Source: Pseudomonadota bacterium (GTDB taxonomy: Bacteria; Pseudomonadota; Alphaproteobacteria; SHVP01). From it: 38,164 nucleotides of DNA. The notes under the pieces are model-generated. The model saw nothing but the letters and a program-made list of their open reading frames with translations. It did no database searches and was not told where the DNA came from. The position numbers and the translations under genes were made by a program. The stretch covers positions 1-38,164 of the forward strand of contig JADFIH010000009.1 of NCBI GenBank assembly GCA_022566715.1, given 5' to 3'. This document shows positions 16,357 to 24,830 of this stretch, piece after piece (positions within the stretch are counted from its first letter, which is position 1; every line of letters starts with the position of its first letter).

Positions 16357-17852
16357 CGGGCTATACCCTCGGGATCGATATCGGGACCTTCGAGTCCAAA
16401 GGCGCTCTCGTCGACCCGAACGGGGTGATCGTCGGCAGCGCGGCCAAGCCGCACAAGATGATCGTTCCAAAGCCCGGTTGGGCGGAACACCGGGCCCGCG
16501 AGGACTGGTGGGACGATCTCAAGTTCCTCACGCACGCGATTCTCGATCAAACCGGCATCGCGCCGAAAGACATCCAAGCCCTCGCCTGCAGCGCCATCGG
16601 ACCTTGCATGTTGCCGGTCGACGCCGCCGGCGAGCCCCTGATGAACGCCGTGCTCTACGGAGTCGACGGGCGGGCCGAACGCGAGGTCGCCGAACTCACG
16701 GCCCGGATCGGCGAAGACGTGCTACTGGACCGGTGCGGCAACGCGCTGACCTCGCAATCGGTGGGGCCGAAAATACTTTGGTTGAAGCGTCACCGGCCGG
16801 AAATCTTCGAACGAACCGCGAAAATCCTGACCTCGGCGTCCTACCTGGTGTTCCGGCTCACCGGGGAGTACGTCATCGACCACTACACCGCGGCGAATTT
16901 CAGCCCGCTCTATGTCGTCGACAAGCTCGACTGGAGCCTGGAGCTGGCGGACGACATCATCGAGCTTGAGAAACTCCCGCGCCTCGCCTGGTCGGCCGAG
17001 ATCGCCGGCGCGGTCACGCCCGATGCGGCCCGGGAGACGGGGCTGGCCGAGGGCACGCCGGTCACCACCGGCACGATCGACGCCGCGGCCGAAGCGCTGA
17101 GCGTGGGCGTGACCCGGCCCGGCGATATGATGCTGATGTACGGCTCGACCATCTTCATCATCGAACTCACGGATGCGCGCGTGCGCGACCCGCGGCTGTG
17201 GTATGCGCCATGGCTGTTCGAGGGGCAGCACGCCTCGATGGCGGGGCTGGCCACCAGTGGGACCCTGACCCATTGGTTCCGCGATCAACTGGCGCGGGAC
17301 CTGGACCCGGCGGACGCGTTCGCCCTCCTTGCGAAGGAATCTGAAACCTCAACACCCGGCGCTAACGGTTTGATTTTTCTCCCCTATTTTTCGGGGGAAC
17401 GGACGCCCATCCACGACCCTTTCGCCAAGGGCTGCCTCTTCGGGCTGAACCTCACCCATACGCGGGGCGACATTTACCGCGCCATTCTGGAAGGGATCGC
17501 CCACGGCACGAGGCACGTGATCGAAACCTACCGCGACGTTGGCCAAGAACCCGTTCGCCTGCTGGCCGTGGGCGGCGGCACCAAGAACCGAGTTTGGCGC
17601 CAGGCGACATCCGATATCACCGGCATCGACCAGATCCTCTGCGAGAACACGGTCGGCGCGTCCTACGGCGATGCTTTCATGGCCGCCGTCGCGATTGGCG
17701 AAGCCAAGGCCGATGATATCGCGGTTTGGAATCCGGTTGCCGCGACGATCAGAGCCGAGGTCTCCGAGGTGCACGAGACACGGTATGGGCTTTTCCGCAG
17801 GCTTTATGAGCAGACGAAGGACATCGCGAGGGAACTGAGCCGGCCGGAATAA
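16353..17852 (+). CDS. FGGY-family carbohydrate kinase (xylulokinase-like)
   Basis: A 499-residue kinase. The only suitable start is a TTG at 16353, whose last two bases and the next A form the peptidase stop (TTGA), so translation is coupled. The N-terminal phosphate-1 motif is LGIDIGTFESKGALVD, and the C-terminal FGGY domain has LLAVGGGTKNRVWRQATSDI followed by SYGDAFMAAVAIG. The N-terminal half, with AACS-like SAIGPCMLPVDAAG and the GKILWLKRHRPE-type stretch (GPKILWLKRHRPEIF), is nearest to xylulokinases, but sugar specificity is not fixed by sequence. It ends the plus-strand run; a cluster of small hairpins separates it from the convergent sugar ABC operon. Confidence 0.92.
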   Translation: MTGYTLGIDIGTFESKGALVDPNGVIVGSAAKPHKMIVPKPGWAEHRAREDWWDDLKFLTHAILDQTGIAPKDIQALACSAIGPCMLPVDAAGEPLMNAVLYGVDGRAEREVAELTARIGEDVLLDRCGNALTSQSVGPKILWLKRHRPEIFERTAKILTSASYLVFRLTGEYVIDHYTAANFSPLYVVDKLDWSLELADDIIELEKLPRLAWSAEIAGAVTPDAARETGLAEGTPVTTGTIDAAAEALSVGVTRPGDMMLMYGSTIFIIELTDARVRDPRLWYAPWLFEGQHASMAGLATSGTLTHWFRDQLARDLDPADAFALLAKESETSTPGANGLIFLPYFSGERTPIHDPFAKGCLFGLNLTHTRGDIYRAILEGIAHGTRHVIETYRDVGQEPVRLLAVGGGTKNRVWRQATSDITGIDQILCENTVGASYGDAFMAAVAIGEAKADDIAVWNPVAATIRAEVSEVHETRYGLFRRLYEQTKDIARELSRPE

Positions 17853-17910
17853 GCGTCGATTTCGCGGCTCCCTTGGTCGGAACCACTCTAGCTTTTTGCC
17901 GCTCACGGCA

Positions 17911-18003
17911 GCGGACCGAATGGTCCGCGCCTGCGCGGGCGCGCCGGATGACCGGCGGGCCGCCTTGCGGCCTTGAGCGATTCCAGACGAACTGGAATCG
18001 CTC
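17911..18003. repeat. Cluster of short palindromes between convergent genes (REP-like)
   Basis: Four hairpins lie in tandem: GCGGACC/GGTCCGC (17911-17928), GCCGG/CCGGC (about 17943-17956), GGCCGC/GCGGCC (17958-17972), and a perfect 12-bp stem GAGCGATTCCAG/CTGGAATCGCTC with a five-base loop (17975-18003). The last stands just after the leftward permease stop and could protect or end that transcript, but has no T run. Its GATTCC/GGAATC core resembles palindromes I recall as dispersed in alphaproteobacterial genomes. Confidence 0.5.
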
Positions 18004-18009
18004 TAACAC

Positions 18010-18936
18010 TCACTTCCCGGCGCCCGCCGCCATGCCCTTGATGATGTAGCGCTCGAGCACGATTCCAATGACGACGAGCGGCGCGATGGCGGCCCCCGAA
18101 AGCGCCGCCATGGACCACCAATTGATGCCCTGGCTGCCGGTTTGGCTCGCCACCATGACCGGTAAGGTTTTTGCGTCGGTGCTGGTCAAAAGCGCCGCGA
18201 AAAAATACTCGTTCCAGGTCAGCACCAGCGACAGGATAAAAGCGGCAACCAAACCGGGAAGGGCGATCGGCAGCACAATCTGGACGAACGAGCCCCATAC
18301 CGAGAGGCCGTCGACCATCGCCGCTTCCTCCAGCTCGACCGGTATGGCCTTGAACTGGTCGCGCATGATCCAGATGACGAGGGGAAGAACCATCAGGGTG
18401 TAAAGAAGGATGATCCCGATCCGGCTGTCGAGCAGATCGAGTTCCTTGTACAGAACCAGGAACGGCAGGGCGAGCGCCACCGGCGGCAGGATCAACTGGC
18501 TGAGAAAGAAGAACGAGATGTCGCTGTTCTTCATGAAGCCGAAACGGTACGAGAACCGGCTCAAGCCATAGGCCGCCAGCGAACCGAGCACCGCGGCGAG
18601 CAGGGAGGCGCTGAGAGAAATAATGACGCTGTTCATGAAGCGTTTGAGAAACTCTTCGCGCACGGTCGAGGTTTCGAAAATGGAGTCGGGTGACAGACCC
18701 AGCGTGCGCCAGCCGAGCCATCGCGGTTGGAAATCCACCCACGGGATCAGGTTGCCCTGCATGACATCGGCCGCGACCTTGAAGGATGTCGTAACCGTCC
18801 AGTAAATCGGGAAAAGGCTGATGACCGCCCAAAATATCAGCGCGCCATAAATCAAGGCGCGGCCGGTATACCACTTCGCCCGGAACGCGAGGTCCCTGTC
18901 GGTATCCAAGAAGATTTGGGCCGTCGCGTCGCTCAT
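18010..18936 (-). CDS. Sugar ABC transporter permease (MalG type, CUT1)
   Basis: A 308-residue inner-membrane permease. Start ATG at 18936 overlaps the stop of the upstream MalF-type gene (ATGA). It has an N-terminal transmembrane segment (about residues 27-48), a periplasmic loop of about 60 residues, and then the conserved core. The EAA loop EEAAMVDGLSVWGSFVQIVL precedes LPIALPGLVAAFILSLVLTWNEYFFA, the signature stretch of carbohydrate uptake transporter-1 permeases. It forms the channel with the MalF-type subunit; the ATPase is probably the one encoded divergently at 22185. The cargo is a sugar or polyol, not defined by this subunit. Confidence 0.94.
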   Translation of the reverse strand: MSDATAQIFLDTDRDLAFRAKWYTGRALIYGALIFWAVISLFPIYWTVTTSFKVAADVMQGNLIPWVDFQPRWLGWRTLGLSPDSIFETSTVREEFLKRFMNSVIISLSASLLAAVLGSLAAYGLSRFSYRFGFMKNSDISFFFLSQLILPPVALALPFLVLYKELDLLDSRIGIILLYTLMVLPLVIWIMRDQFKAIPVELEEAAMVDGLSVWGSFVQIVLPIALPGLVAAFILSLVLTWNEYFFAALLTSTDAKTLPVMVASQTGSQGINWWSMAALSGAAIAPLVVIGIVLERYIIKGMAAGAGK

Positions 18937-20066
18937 CCGGTGCGCCCCTCGTTGACGCCCCGCATCCAGCGGTTCACCACGCTCAGGAGCGTCGTGACGA
19001 ATATGACGATCACGACAAGGTAGACCATGGCGAGAAGCGTGCCGTAGCCGACGTTGGAGCGGTCCCTGTACTCGCGGAAAATGAAGCTGGTGACGGAGTC
19101 GGTCGCGCCCCCCGGACCGCCGGAGGTGACGTTGATGATGATGTCGGCCAGCTTGAGCTTGAAGATAATGCGGATGATGACGGCCGTAATGCTGACGGGC
19201 AGCATCAGCGGAAAGATGACTTGCCAAAAGCTTTGCCAGGCTTTGGCCCCGTCGATCTTCGCGGCTTCAAGAACGTCCTTCGGCAATGCCTGGAGGCCAG
19301 CAAGAAGCATGATCATCATAAATGGAATGAAGGTCCACGCATCCATGACCATGATGGTCAGACGCGCGATCTCGGGCGTGCCGAAAAAGGAGGGGCTGTC
19401 CCAGCCTAAAAACCGCGCGAGGCTCGCCACCGGACCGAAACGGATCTCCAGCATGGACTTGCCCACCATCCAGCTCACCGCCACCGGCGACAGCATGAGG
19501 GGCAGCAGAAAGGCCACGCGGAAGAATTTGCGGGCCCGGATCTCTGCGTTCAACAGGAGCGCGAGGCCGAACGCGATGGCGTATTCGACACTGATCGCGA
19601 GCACGTAATAGACCATGTTCTTGAGCGCATTCCAGTAAAACGGATCGCCCAACATCTGCCGAACATTGTCGAGGCCATTGAACTTCGGTCCCGTGGGTGA
19701 CGCGAGGTTCCAGTCGGTGAACGAGATGTAGAGGCCGAAGAGCAGCGGGAAGATCACCATCGAACCCACGAAGAGCGCCGCGGGCAGCACGAACAGCGCG
19801 CGCTTCCCTTGCTCGCCCCGGATCAAAACCTGCGAGACGCCCATGGCGACGGCCCAGAAGAGGTAGGCGTAGAGCACCGGACGCCAGTTCTCGAAGCCCA
19901 GCGAGATGCGCCCCGACTGGTGGAGCGCCTGGACGATCGCCATCGCAAAGAGCACGAGTGTGGCAAACCGTATGAGCAACCGCCCGGTCAGGATGCGGCG
20001 CGGCGACATATGGTCGGAAACAACGGTGTGTAGTTGATCGCCCTCGGACTGCCCGGTTGCGGCCAT
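18933..20066 (-). CDS. Sugar ABC transporter permease (MalF type, CUT1)
   Basis: A 377-residue permease. The N-terminal 95 residues hold two extra membrane segments (around 28-47 and 64-80) ahead of the usual six, as in the larger MalF-like subunits. The EAA loop EAAKIDGAKAWQSFWQVIFP is followed by LPVSITAVIIRIIFKLKLAD. A GGPGGATDSVTSFIFREYRD segment near the C-terminus is typical of CUT1 permeases. GGAG precedes the ATG by eight bases and lies just downstream of a hairpin and T run, so translation starts again after that element. Confidence 0.94.
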   Translation of the reverse strand: MAATGQSEGDQLHTVVSDHMSPRRILTGRLLIRFATLVLFAMAIVQALHQSGRISLGFENWRPVLYAYLFWAVAMGVSQVLIRGEQGKRALFVLPAALFVGSMVIFPLLFGLYISFTDWNLASPTGPKFNGLDNVRQMLGDPFYWNALKNMVYYVLAISVEYAIAFGLALLLNAEIRARKFFRVAFLLPLMLSPVAVSWMVGKSMLEIRFGPVASLARFLGWDSPSFFGTPEIARLTIMVMDAWTFIPFMMIMLLAGLQALPKDVLEAAKIDGAKAWQSFWQVIFPLMLPVSITAVIIRIIFKLKLADIIINVTSGGPGGATDSVTSFIFREYRDRSNVGYGTLLAMVYLVVIVIFVTTLLSVVNRWMRGVNEGRTG

Positions 20067-20076
20067 AAACGAAACT

Positions 20077-20115
20077 CCGAAAAAATGAGGCCGGCGGCTG
20101 AAAAAACCGCCGGCC
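20077..20115 (-). terminator. Intercistronic hairpin with T tract downstream of the sugar-binding-protein gene
   Basis: On the minus strand a perfect 9-bp stem GGCCGGCGG/CCGCCGGCC with a nine-base loop (20115-20089) is followed at once by TCATTTTTT. The U tract after a GC-rich stem fits an intrinsic terminator or attenuator between the binding-protein gene and the permease genes, giving more binding protein than channel. The 13-mer CTCATTTTTTCGG here recurs downstream of the hairpin near 3724. Confidence 0.7.
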
Positions 20116-20132
20116 CAAAGACAGTCTGACGG

Positions 20133-21800
20133 TTAAGCGCCCTGTGACGCTTTGTACAGTTCGATCTGGCCTTTCCGCCCGATCTGGTCGGTGATCTTAT
20201 CCCACGCCGCCGCGATTCTGTCGGCGCCTTCCTGGGCGCTGCTGTACTTGCCAGCGTAGATCTTCGCCAATTCGTCCTCGGCGACCGAGTAGTACTGGAA
20301 TATACCCGGGATGCGCGGCTCGATGGCCGCGTTCGGGTGGTTGTACGAATCCAACTGGGACGCCAGGTAGTTCGAAATAAAGTCGCCGTCGTAACCAGCG
20401 CCCACCCACTCGGGGATGTCGAAGTGGGAGCTGCGGTAGGGCTGGAAGCCCGACGGGTACGCCGCGGTCCACAGGGAGATGTCCTTGCCGCCCACATGCG
20501 CGGCCGCGGACCAGGCCGCCTTCTTCTTCTTGGCATCGCTATCGACACGGGCCATGACGTAAATGCCCCAGCCGATGTAGGCCATGTTGGGCGCGTAGTT
20601 CGGACCCGAGGCGAGCGTGTCCCACTTGCCGGTCTTGGCGTTGTAGACGTCATCCGAACCCGGAAGAATCGAGAAGGCAACGTCGTCGCCGACCACCGAA
20701 CTGTCGGAGGTCTTCGCGTTCGACCCGATATCGCCCCACCAACTCAACATCGATCCGGTGCCGGCCAAGAACTGTTGGAAACCGGTGGTGCCGGGATCGG
20801 CGTTGATCTGGTCGGCCGGCTGGGCGTCGAGCACGTCGAGCACGTCCTGAATGGCGCGCACCCAGGCCGGGTTGTTGATGCGAGGCTTCATGGTGTCGGC
20901 GTCGAACAACCAATCCTTGTCGTCCGGATGCTTGGCGTAGGCCGTCGCCCGCGAACCGAGGAAGTAGAATCCGAATCCACCCCAGCCCTTCAATGGATCG
21001 AGATAGCCGTTGGCGTCGAACCGTCCGAATTTCTTGCCCTTGAGGAACTTCGTCACGGCCTGCACCTTTTGCCAGGTCTTGGGCACTTCCCACGGGCCCT
21101 CATTGCCTTCGGCCTTCCAGGCGGCCGCGAATTCCTCGTTCTCGAAGTAATCCGTCCGGTAGTTGAAATTGTGGCAATCGCCGTCGATCGACACCCGATA
21201 GGTCTTGCCGCCCCACGTGCCCACCGGCGCCTTCAGGTAGTCGACATAGTCGTCCATGTCGATCTGGTCTCTCGCCCAAGCGGGCATTTCGGAAGCGAGA
21301 CCCTTGCCCAAGACATCGCCCTCGAACGGGGCGCCCATCTCGATGATGTCGAAATCGACCGTGCTGGTCGCGATGGACTGCTGGAGGCGGGCGTTGTAGT
21401 CGGCTTGGGCGAGATCGATCCAGTTGATCTTCGCCCCGGTATACGCCTCCCACGGCTTCAGGAAGCCGCGGAAAAGGAAATTGTGCAAGTTCTGGTTGTT
21501 GAGCCCGAGGAAGGTGAGCTCCACCCCCGCAAACTCGCCGCTGGCCACGTTCTTCTTGGTCGCGTCGAGGGTAAGCGCGCCGACCTTCTGCCAGTCGCGG
21601 TCGGTTGGCGAACCGACTCCCACGCCCGGGATGCGGAGCATCTCGGGCCGGATATTGCCCTGAGCGGAGGCGGACCGCGTAATTCCGCCAAGCCCGGCGG
21701 CCGTTGCGGTGGCGATCGCGCCAGCGCCAGCCGCGCCTTTCAGCATTGTGCGTCTGTTCACCTGAGCGGCCATGAGCCGGTCAAACACTTCCGTTTTCAT
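20133..21800 (-). CDS. Extracellular sugar-binding protein, Tat-exported (SBP_bac_1)
   Basis: A 555-residue binding protein. A twin-arginine signal NRRTMLKG (residues 15-22) is followed by a weakly hydrophobic Ala/Gly stretch and SASA-QG, with cleavage predicted after residue 46. GGGAGGAC precedes the ATG. At over 500 residues it is long for the family (usually about 400-450). The mature part includes KPWEAYTGAKINWIDLAQADY and the AQVDxxxGG-like ligand region, with many Trp and Tyr suited to carbohydrate stacking. The Tat route implies folding before export, sometimes with a cofactor. It is the first gene of the leftward CUT1 operon, downstream of a good promoter match. Confidence 0.92.
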   Translation of the reverse strand: MKTEVFDRLMAAQVNRRTMLKGAAGAGAIATATAAGLGGITRSASAQGNIRPEMLRIPGVGVGSPTDRDWQKVGALTLDATKKNVASGEFAGVELTFLGLNNQNLHNFLFRGFLKPWEAYTGAKINWIDLAQADYNARLQQSIATSTVDFDIIEMGAPFEGDVLGKGLASEMPAWARDQIDMDDYVDYLKAPVGTWGGKTYRVSIDGDCHNFNYRTDYFENEEFAAAWKAEGNEGPWEVPKTWQKVQAVTKFLKGKKFGRFDANGYLDPLKGWGGFGFYFLGSRATAYAKHPDDKDWLFDADTMKPRINNPAWVRAIQDVLDVLDAQPADQINADPGTTGFQQFLAGTGSMLSWWGDIGSNAKTSDSSVVGDDVAFSILPGSDDVYNAKTGKWDTLASGPNYAPNMAYIGWGIYVMARVDSDAKKKKAAWSAAAHVGGKDISLWTAAYPSGFQPYRSSHFDIPEWVGAGYDGDFISNYLASQLDSYNHPNAAIEPRIPGIFQYYSVAEDELAKIYAGKYSSAQEGADRIAAAWDKITDQIGRKGQIELYKASQGA

Positions 21801-22184
21801 TGATTGTCCTCCCGATAAAGATGCCAGCGTCGATGGTTCGCGCCGTCGTGCTCCCGCACAATGCCCGAACGTCCTTCGCCTTTAAGCTAAACCACGCGCC
21901 ACCGCCGGATAAGACACGAGGCGCATTCGAATCCGCTTCTTCCAGATCAAAAAAAGTATGGAGAAACCCCACAATTTGTCAAGAAATCCGGGGCCGCGGG
22001 CGGAGGCGATTCGGACGCCACATCCTCCACCACACGCTGTGAGGCCGCCATATCCTTCCCCGCCGCGCGATCTTCGGCTACCATCGCGTCCAAACAGCCC
22101 TGGGACGTCCGAGAAACCTTGGCGAGAAACCTCGTCGGGAATTTCGGATGATAAAACGGCGGGCGACGGGGACAGCGGGAGTAT
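21801..22184. promoter_or_regulatory. Divergent 384-bp regulatory region between the sugar-binding-protein and ATPase genes
   Basis: No gene. On the minus strand a consensus -35 TTGACA (21982-21977), a 16-bp spacer and CATACT (21960-21955) make a good sigma-70-type promoter for the binding-protein operon, with a leader of about 150 bases. An eight-base A/T run flanks the -10. No equally clear promoter is seen for the plus-strand ATPase gene, and I found no convincing LacI-type operator. Confidence 0.55.
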
Positions 22185-23342
22185 ATGGCGCAGGTCACGG
22201 TTCGAAACCTCCACAAATCGTTTGGCTCCGTCGCCGTCATCCACGGCGTGGACATCGACATTGGGGAAGGCGAGTTCGTGGTGCTCGTTGGGCCGTCCGG
22301 GTGTGGAAAGTCCACGCTTCTGCGCATGATCGCCGGGCTCGAAAGCGTAACCGCGGGCACGATCAATATCGGCGACCGCGTCGTGAACAACGTGCCCCCG
22401 GCCGACCGCGACATCGCCATGGTGTTTCAAAACTACGCGCTCTATCCCCACAAGACCGTCGCGGCCAACATGGCGTTCGCGCTGAAGCTGCGAAAAGTCG
22501 ACTCCTCGGTTGTGACCAAGCGCGTTCAGGAGGCGGCGGAGATCCTTGGCCTCACACCCTATCTGCACCGCTATCCGCGTCAGTTGTCGGGCGGCCAGCG
22601 TCAACGGGTCGCGATGGGCCGGGCTATCGTCCGCGACCCCAAAGTTTTCCTGTTTGACGAGCCCCTGTCGAATCTCGATGCGAAGCTCCGGATCCAGATG
22701 CGCACCGAGATCAAGGAGCTGCACCAGCGTCTGAAGACGACCACGATTTTCGTGACCCACGACCAGGTCGAGGCGATGACGATGGCCGACAAGATCGTGG
22801 TCATGCACGACGGCAGGATCGAGCAGGTGGGCACGCCGATGGAGCTCTACAACCGGCCGAAAAACGTGTTCGTCGCAAGCTTCATCGGTTCGCCCGCCAT
22901 GAATTTGATCCAAGGAACGCTCCGGCGCGGCGATAGTGTCTGTGTCGAGGCAAACGGTTTCCGCCTACCGGTCGGAGGCGGCGAGGCCAAATCCGGGCTC
23001 GAAGCCAAATCCGGGCTCGAAGCCAAATCCGGGCTCGAAGCCAAATCCGGGCTCGAAGCCAAATCCGGGCTCGAAGCCAAACCCGGGCTCGAAGATGGCC
23101 AATCCGTGCTCTACGGCATCCGGCCCGAGCATCTCGACCTTGCCGACGACGGTTTCCCCGCGCGGGTCGCGGTCGTGGAGCCGACGGGCTCGGAAACGCT
23201 TGTGGTCCTGCGTTCTGGAGAAGATGAAATCGTGGCCGTCTTCCCCGACTGGCACGACTTCAAACCCGGAGAGACGGTGCATCTGCTGCCGCGCGCAAAT
23301 CGGGCGCACCTGTTCGACAGTGTGACGGGCGCGCGCCTCTGA
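22185..23342 (+). CDS. Sugar ABC transporter ATPase (MalK/UgpC type) with internal repeat
   Basis: A 385-residue ATPase, with GGGAG just before the ATG. Nucleotide-binding domain motifs: A-loop in [11 protein letters not shown], Walker [11 protein letters not shown]-loop [18 protein letters not shown], signature [15 protein letters not shown], Walker [16 protein letters not shown] and switch His in [11 protein letters not shown]. The C-terminal TOBE/regulatory domain follows from about residue 235, ending GIRPEHLDL and a second beta region. Residues 268-303 are six tandem AKSGLE units (last one AKPGLE) inserted in a loop of that domain. The gene is divergent from the permease operon and leads the operon with the mutarotase and ribokinase; it probably powers the CUT1 permeases. 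Confidence 0.93.
   Translation: MAQVTVRNLHKSFGSVAVIHGVDIDIGEGEFVVLVGPSGCGKSTLLRMIAGLESVTAGTINIGDRVVNNVPPADRDIAMVFQNYALYPHKTVAANMAFALKLRKVDSSVVTKRVQEAAEILGLTPYLHRYPRQLSGGQRQRVAMGRAIVRDPKVFLFDEPLSNLDAKLRIQMRTEIKELHQRLKTTTIFVTHDQVEAMTMADKIVVMHDGRIEQVGTPMELYNRPKNVFVASFIGSPAMNLIQGTLRRGDSVCVEANGFRLPVGGGEAKSGLEAKSGLEAKSGLEAKSGLEAKSGLEAKPGLEDGQSVLYGIRPEHLDLADDGFPARVAVVEPTGSETLVVLRSGEDEIVAVFPDWHDFKPGETVHLLPRANRAHLFDSVTGARL
22986..23093 (+). repeat. 18-bp in-frame tandem repeat, six copies
   Basis: The unit GCCAAATCCGGGCTCGAA occurs five times exactly (22986-23075) and once with a single T-to-C change (23076-23093). The unit length is a multiple of three, so copy-number change adds or removes AKSGLE hexapeptides without breaking the ATPase reading frame. 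The near-identity of the copies points to recent expansion. Confidence 0.97.
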
Positions 23343-23399
23343 TCGCCCCACCCCCGGGACGCCCACCATCCTCGGATTCGCGAACCGCTAGGGACAATC

Positions 23400-23855
23400 A
23401 TGCTCAAGGGAATAAATCCGCTGCTCAATGCGGAGGTGCTCGGCGCGCTTCGCGCCATGGGCCACGGGGACGACCTGATCATCGCCGACAGCAATTTTCC
23501 GTCCGATTCCGTGGCCCGGCAAACCACTCTCGGCAAGCTGTTGAGGATCGATCGCGCGACGGCCGCGGAGGTGGTCGAGGCAGTGCTCTCGGTCATGCCG
23601 CTCGACACCTTCGAGGACGATTCCGCCGCGCGCATGGAGATCGTCGGGTCGCCCGGCGAAGTGCCGCCGGTACAACTGGAGGTCCAGGACGTCATCGACG
23701 CGGCCGAGGGCAAACCCTGGCCCATGACGCCGGTTGAGCGCTTCGCCTTTTACGCCCGTGCAAAGCAGGCTTATTGCGTGATCCAGACCGGCGAGCGCCG
23801 GTTCTATGGCTGTTTCGCCTTCCGCAAGGGCGTGATCCCGCCCGGCGCGGACTGA
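23400..23855 (+). CDS. RbsD/FucU-family sugar mutarotase
   Basis: A 151-residue protein of the family that interconverts sugar anomers (ribose pyranose/furanose for RbsD, L-fucose alpha/beta for FucU). The conserved catalytic region AMGHGDDLIIADSNFP lies at residues 19-34, with H22 and D30. The C-terminal RAKQAYCVIQTGERRFYGCFAFRKGV matches the family's closing Tyr-x-Phe-Lys-Gly stretch. The length and C-terminus are closer to FucU than to RbsD. It lies 57 bp after the ATPase gene and 24 bp before ribokinase, consistent with preparing an imported sugar for the next enzyme. Confidence 0.88.
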   Translation: MLKGINPLLNAEVLGALRAMGHGDDLIIADSNFPSDSVARQTTLGKLLRIDRATAAEVVEAVLSVMPLDTFEDDSAARMEIVGSPGEVPPVQLEVQDVIDAAEGKPWPMTPVERFAFYARAKQAYCVIQTGERRFYGCFAFRKGVIPPGAD

Positions 23856-23879
23856 GCGGAGACGGAGCGGAGACGGCCC

Positions 23880-24806
23880 ATGGCCGGCAAGATCGTGATC
23901 CTCGGGGTGTTCGTCGCCGATACGGCCTACCGCGCCGACCGGCCGCCACGCATGGGCGAGACCATTCTGGGCAACAGCTTCGCCCTCGGTCCGGGCGGCA
24001 AGGGATCGAACCAGTCGGTCGCCGCCGCCAGGCTCGGCGCCGACGTGAGTTTCCTGTCCAAGCTCGGGCGCGATCCATTCGCCGATATGGCGTTCAAGAC
24101 CTGGGCCGATGCCGGAGTAAAACCCGTGGTGACCCGGAGCGATGAGGGTTACACCGGGGCCGCGTATATCTTCGTCGAGGAGGCGACGGGCGATAACGCC
24201 ATCATCGTCTGTCCCGGCGTCGCGGCGACGATCGCGGCCTCCGATATGGAGGCCGAAGCCGACTTGATCCGATCTGCGTCGGTCTTCATGACGCAACTGG
24301 AACAACCTTTGGATGCGGCGGTTCGCGCCCTTGAAATCGCGCGCGCGGCGGGTGTCCGCACCATTCTGAACCCGGCCCCGGCGGCCGGCCTTCCCGACGG
24401 AATGCTTGCGCTCTGCGACTACCTCACGCCCAACGAATCCGAGACTGAGGGCTTGACCGGGGTGGAGGTCGGTTCGGTGGAGGACGCCCGCCGGGCGGCC
24501 GACGTGTTTCTGTCCAAGGGCGTGGGCGCGGCGGTGATAACGCTTGGCGCAAGGGGAGCGCTCTTTCACTCGGCGCGGCGGTCCGAACTCGTCCCGTCCG
24601 TTAACGCCGGTCCCGTGGTCGAGACCACCGGCGCCGGCGATGCTTTCAATGGCGGCTTCGCCACGGCGCTGGCAAGGGGCGACGACCCCGTCGACGCCGT
24701 CCGCTTCGGTTGCGCGGCCGCCGGGATCTCGGTCACACGGCGCGGAACCACTCCCGCCATGCCCACGTTAGCGGAGGTCGAGGACCTGATGGCCCGGAGC
24801 GCCTGA
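23880..24806 (+). CDS. Ribokinase-like PfkB-family sugar kinase
   Basis: A 308-residue kinase. The N-terminal signature GPGGKGSNQSVAAARLGA (residues 38-55) and the C-terminal ETTGAGDAFNGGF with the catalytic Asp match PfkB signatures 1 and 2. GGKGSNQ is the ribokinase form of the first signature. LTPNESE, near residue 185, matches the ribokinase NxxE metal motif. With the neighbouring mutarotase it could phosphorylate ribose or a related sugar, but other genes of the region suggest a deoxyhexose, so the true substrate is open. It is the last gene of the plus-strand run that begins with the ATPase. Confidence 0.92.
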   Translation: MAGKIVILGVFVADTAYRADRPPRMGETILGNSFALGPGGKGSNQSVAAARLGADVSFLSKLGRDPFADMAFKTWADAGVKPVVTRSDEGYTGAAYIFVEEATGDNAIIVCPGVAATIAASDMEAEADLIRSASVFMTQLEQPLDAAVRALEIARAAGVRTILNPAPAAGLPDGMLALCDYLTPNESETEGLTGVEVGSVEDARRAADVFLSKGVGAAVITLGARGALFHSARRSELVPSVNAGPVVETTGAGDAFNGGFATALARGDDPVDAVRFGCAAAGISVTRRGTTPAMPTLAEVEDLMARSA

Positions 24807-24830
24807 CCGGCCACAATCAGGCGCCCCTAG

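Noticed and set aside
20337-21803. A 488-codon open frame on the plus strand across the Tat-exported binding-protein gene
   Set aside because: It is fully antisense to a gene with a clear signal peptide, family match and ribosome site. Long antisense frames are expected in GC-rich DNA, and its product has no recognisable motif.
22986-23093. CRISPR-like array
   Set aside because: The 18-bp units are head to tail with no spacers and encode an in-frame hexapeptide repeat in an ATPase gene.
23355-23400. A tRNA-like TTCG/CGAA stretch before the mutarotase gene
   Set aside because: No acceptor stem, anticodon arm or CCA-like end can be folded; it is a short chance inverted match.
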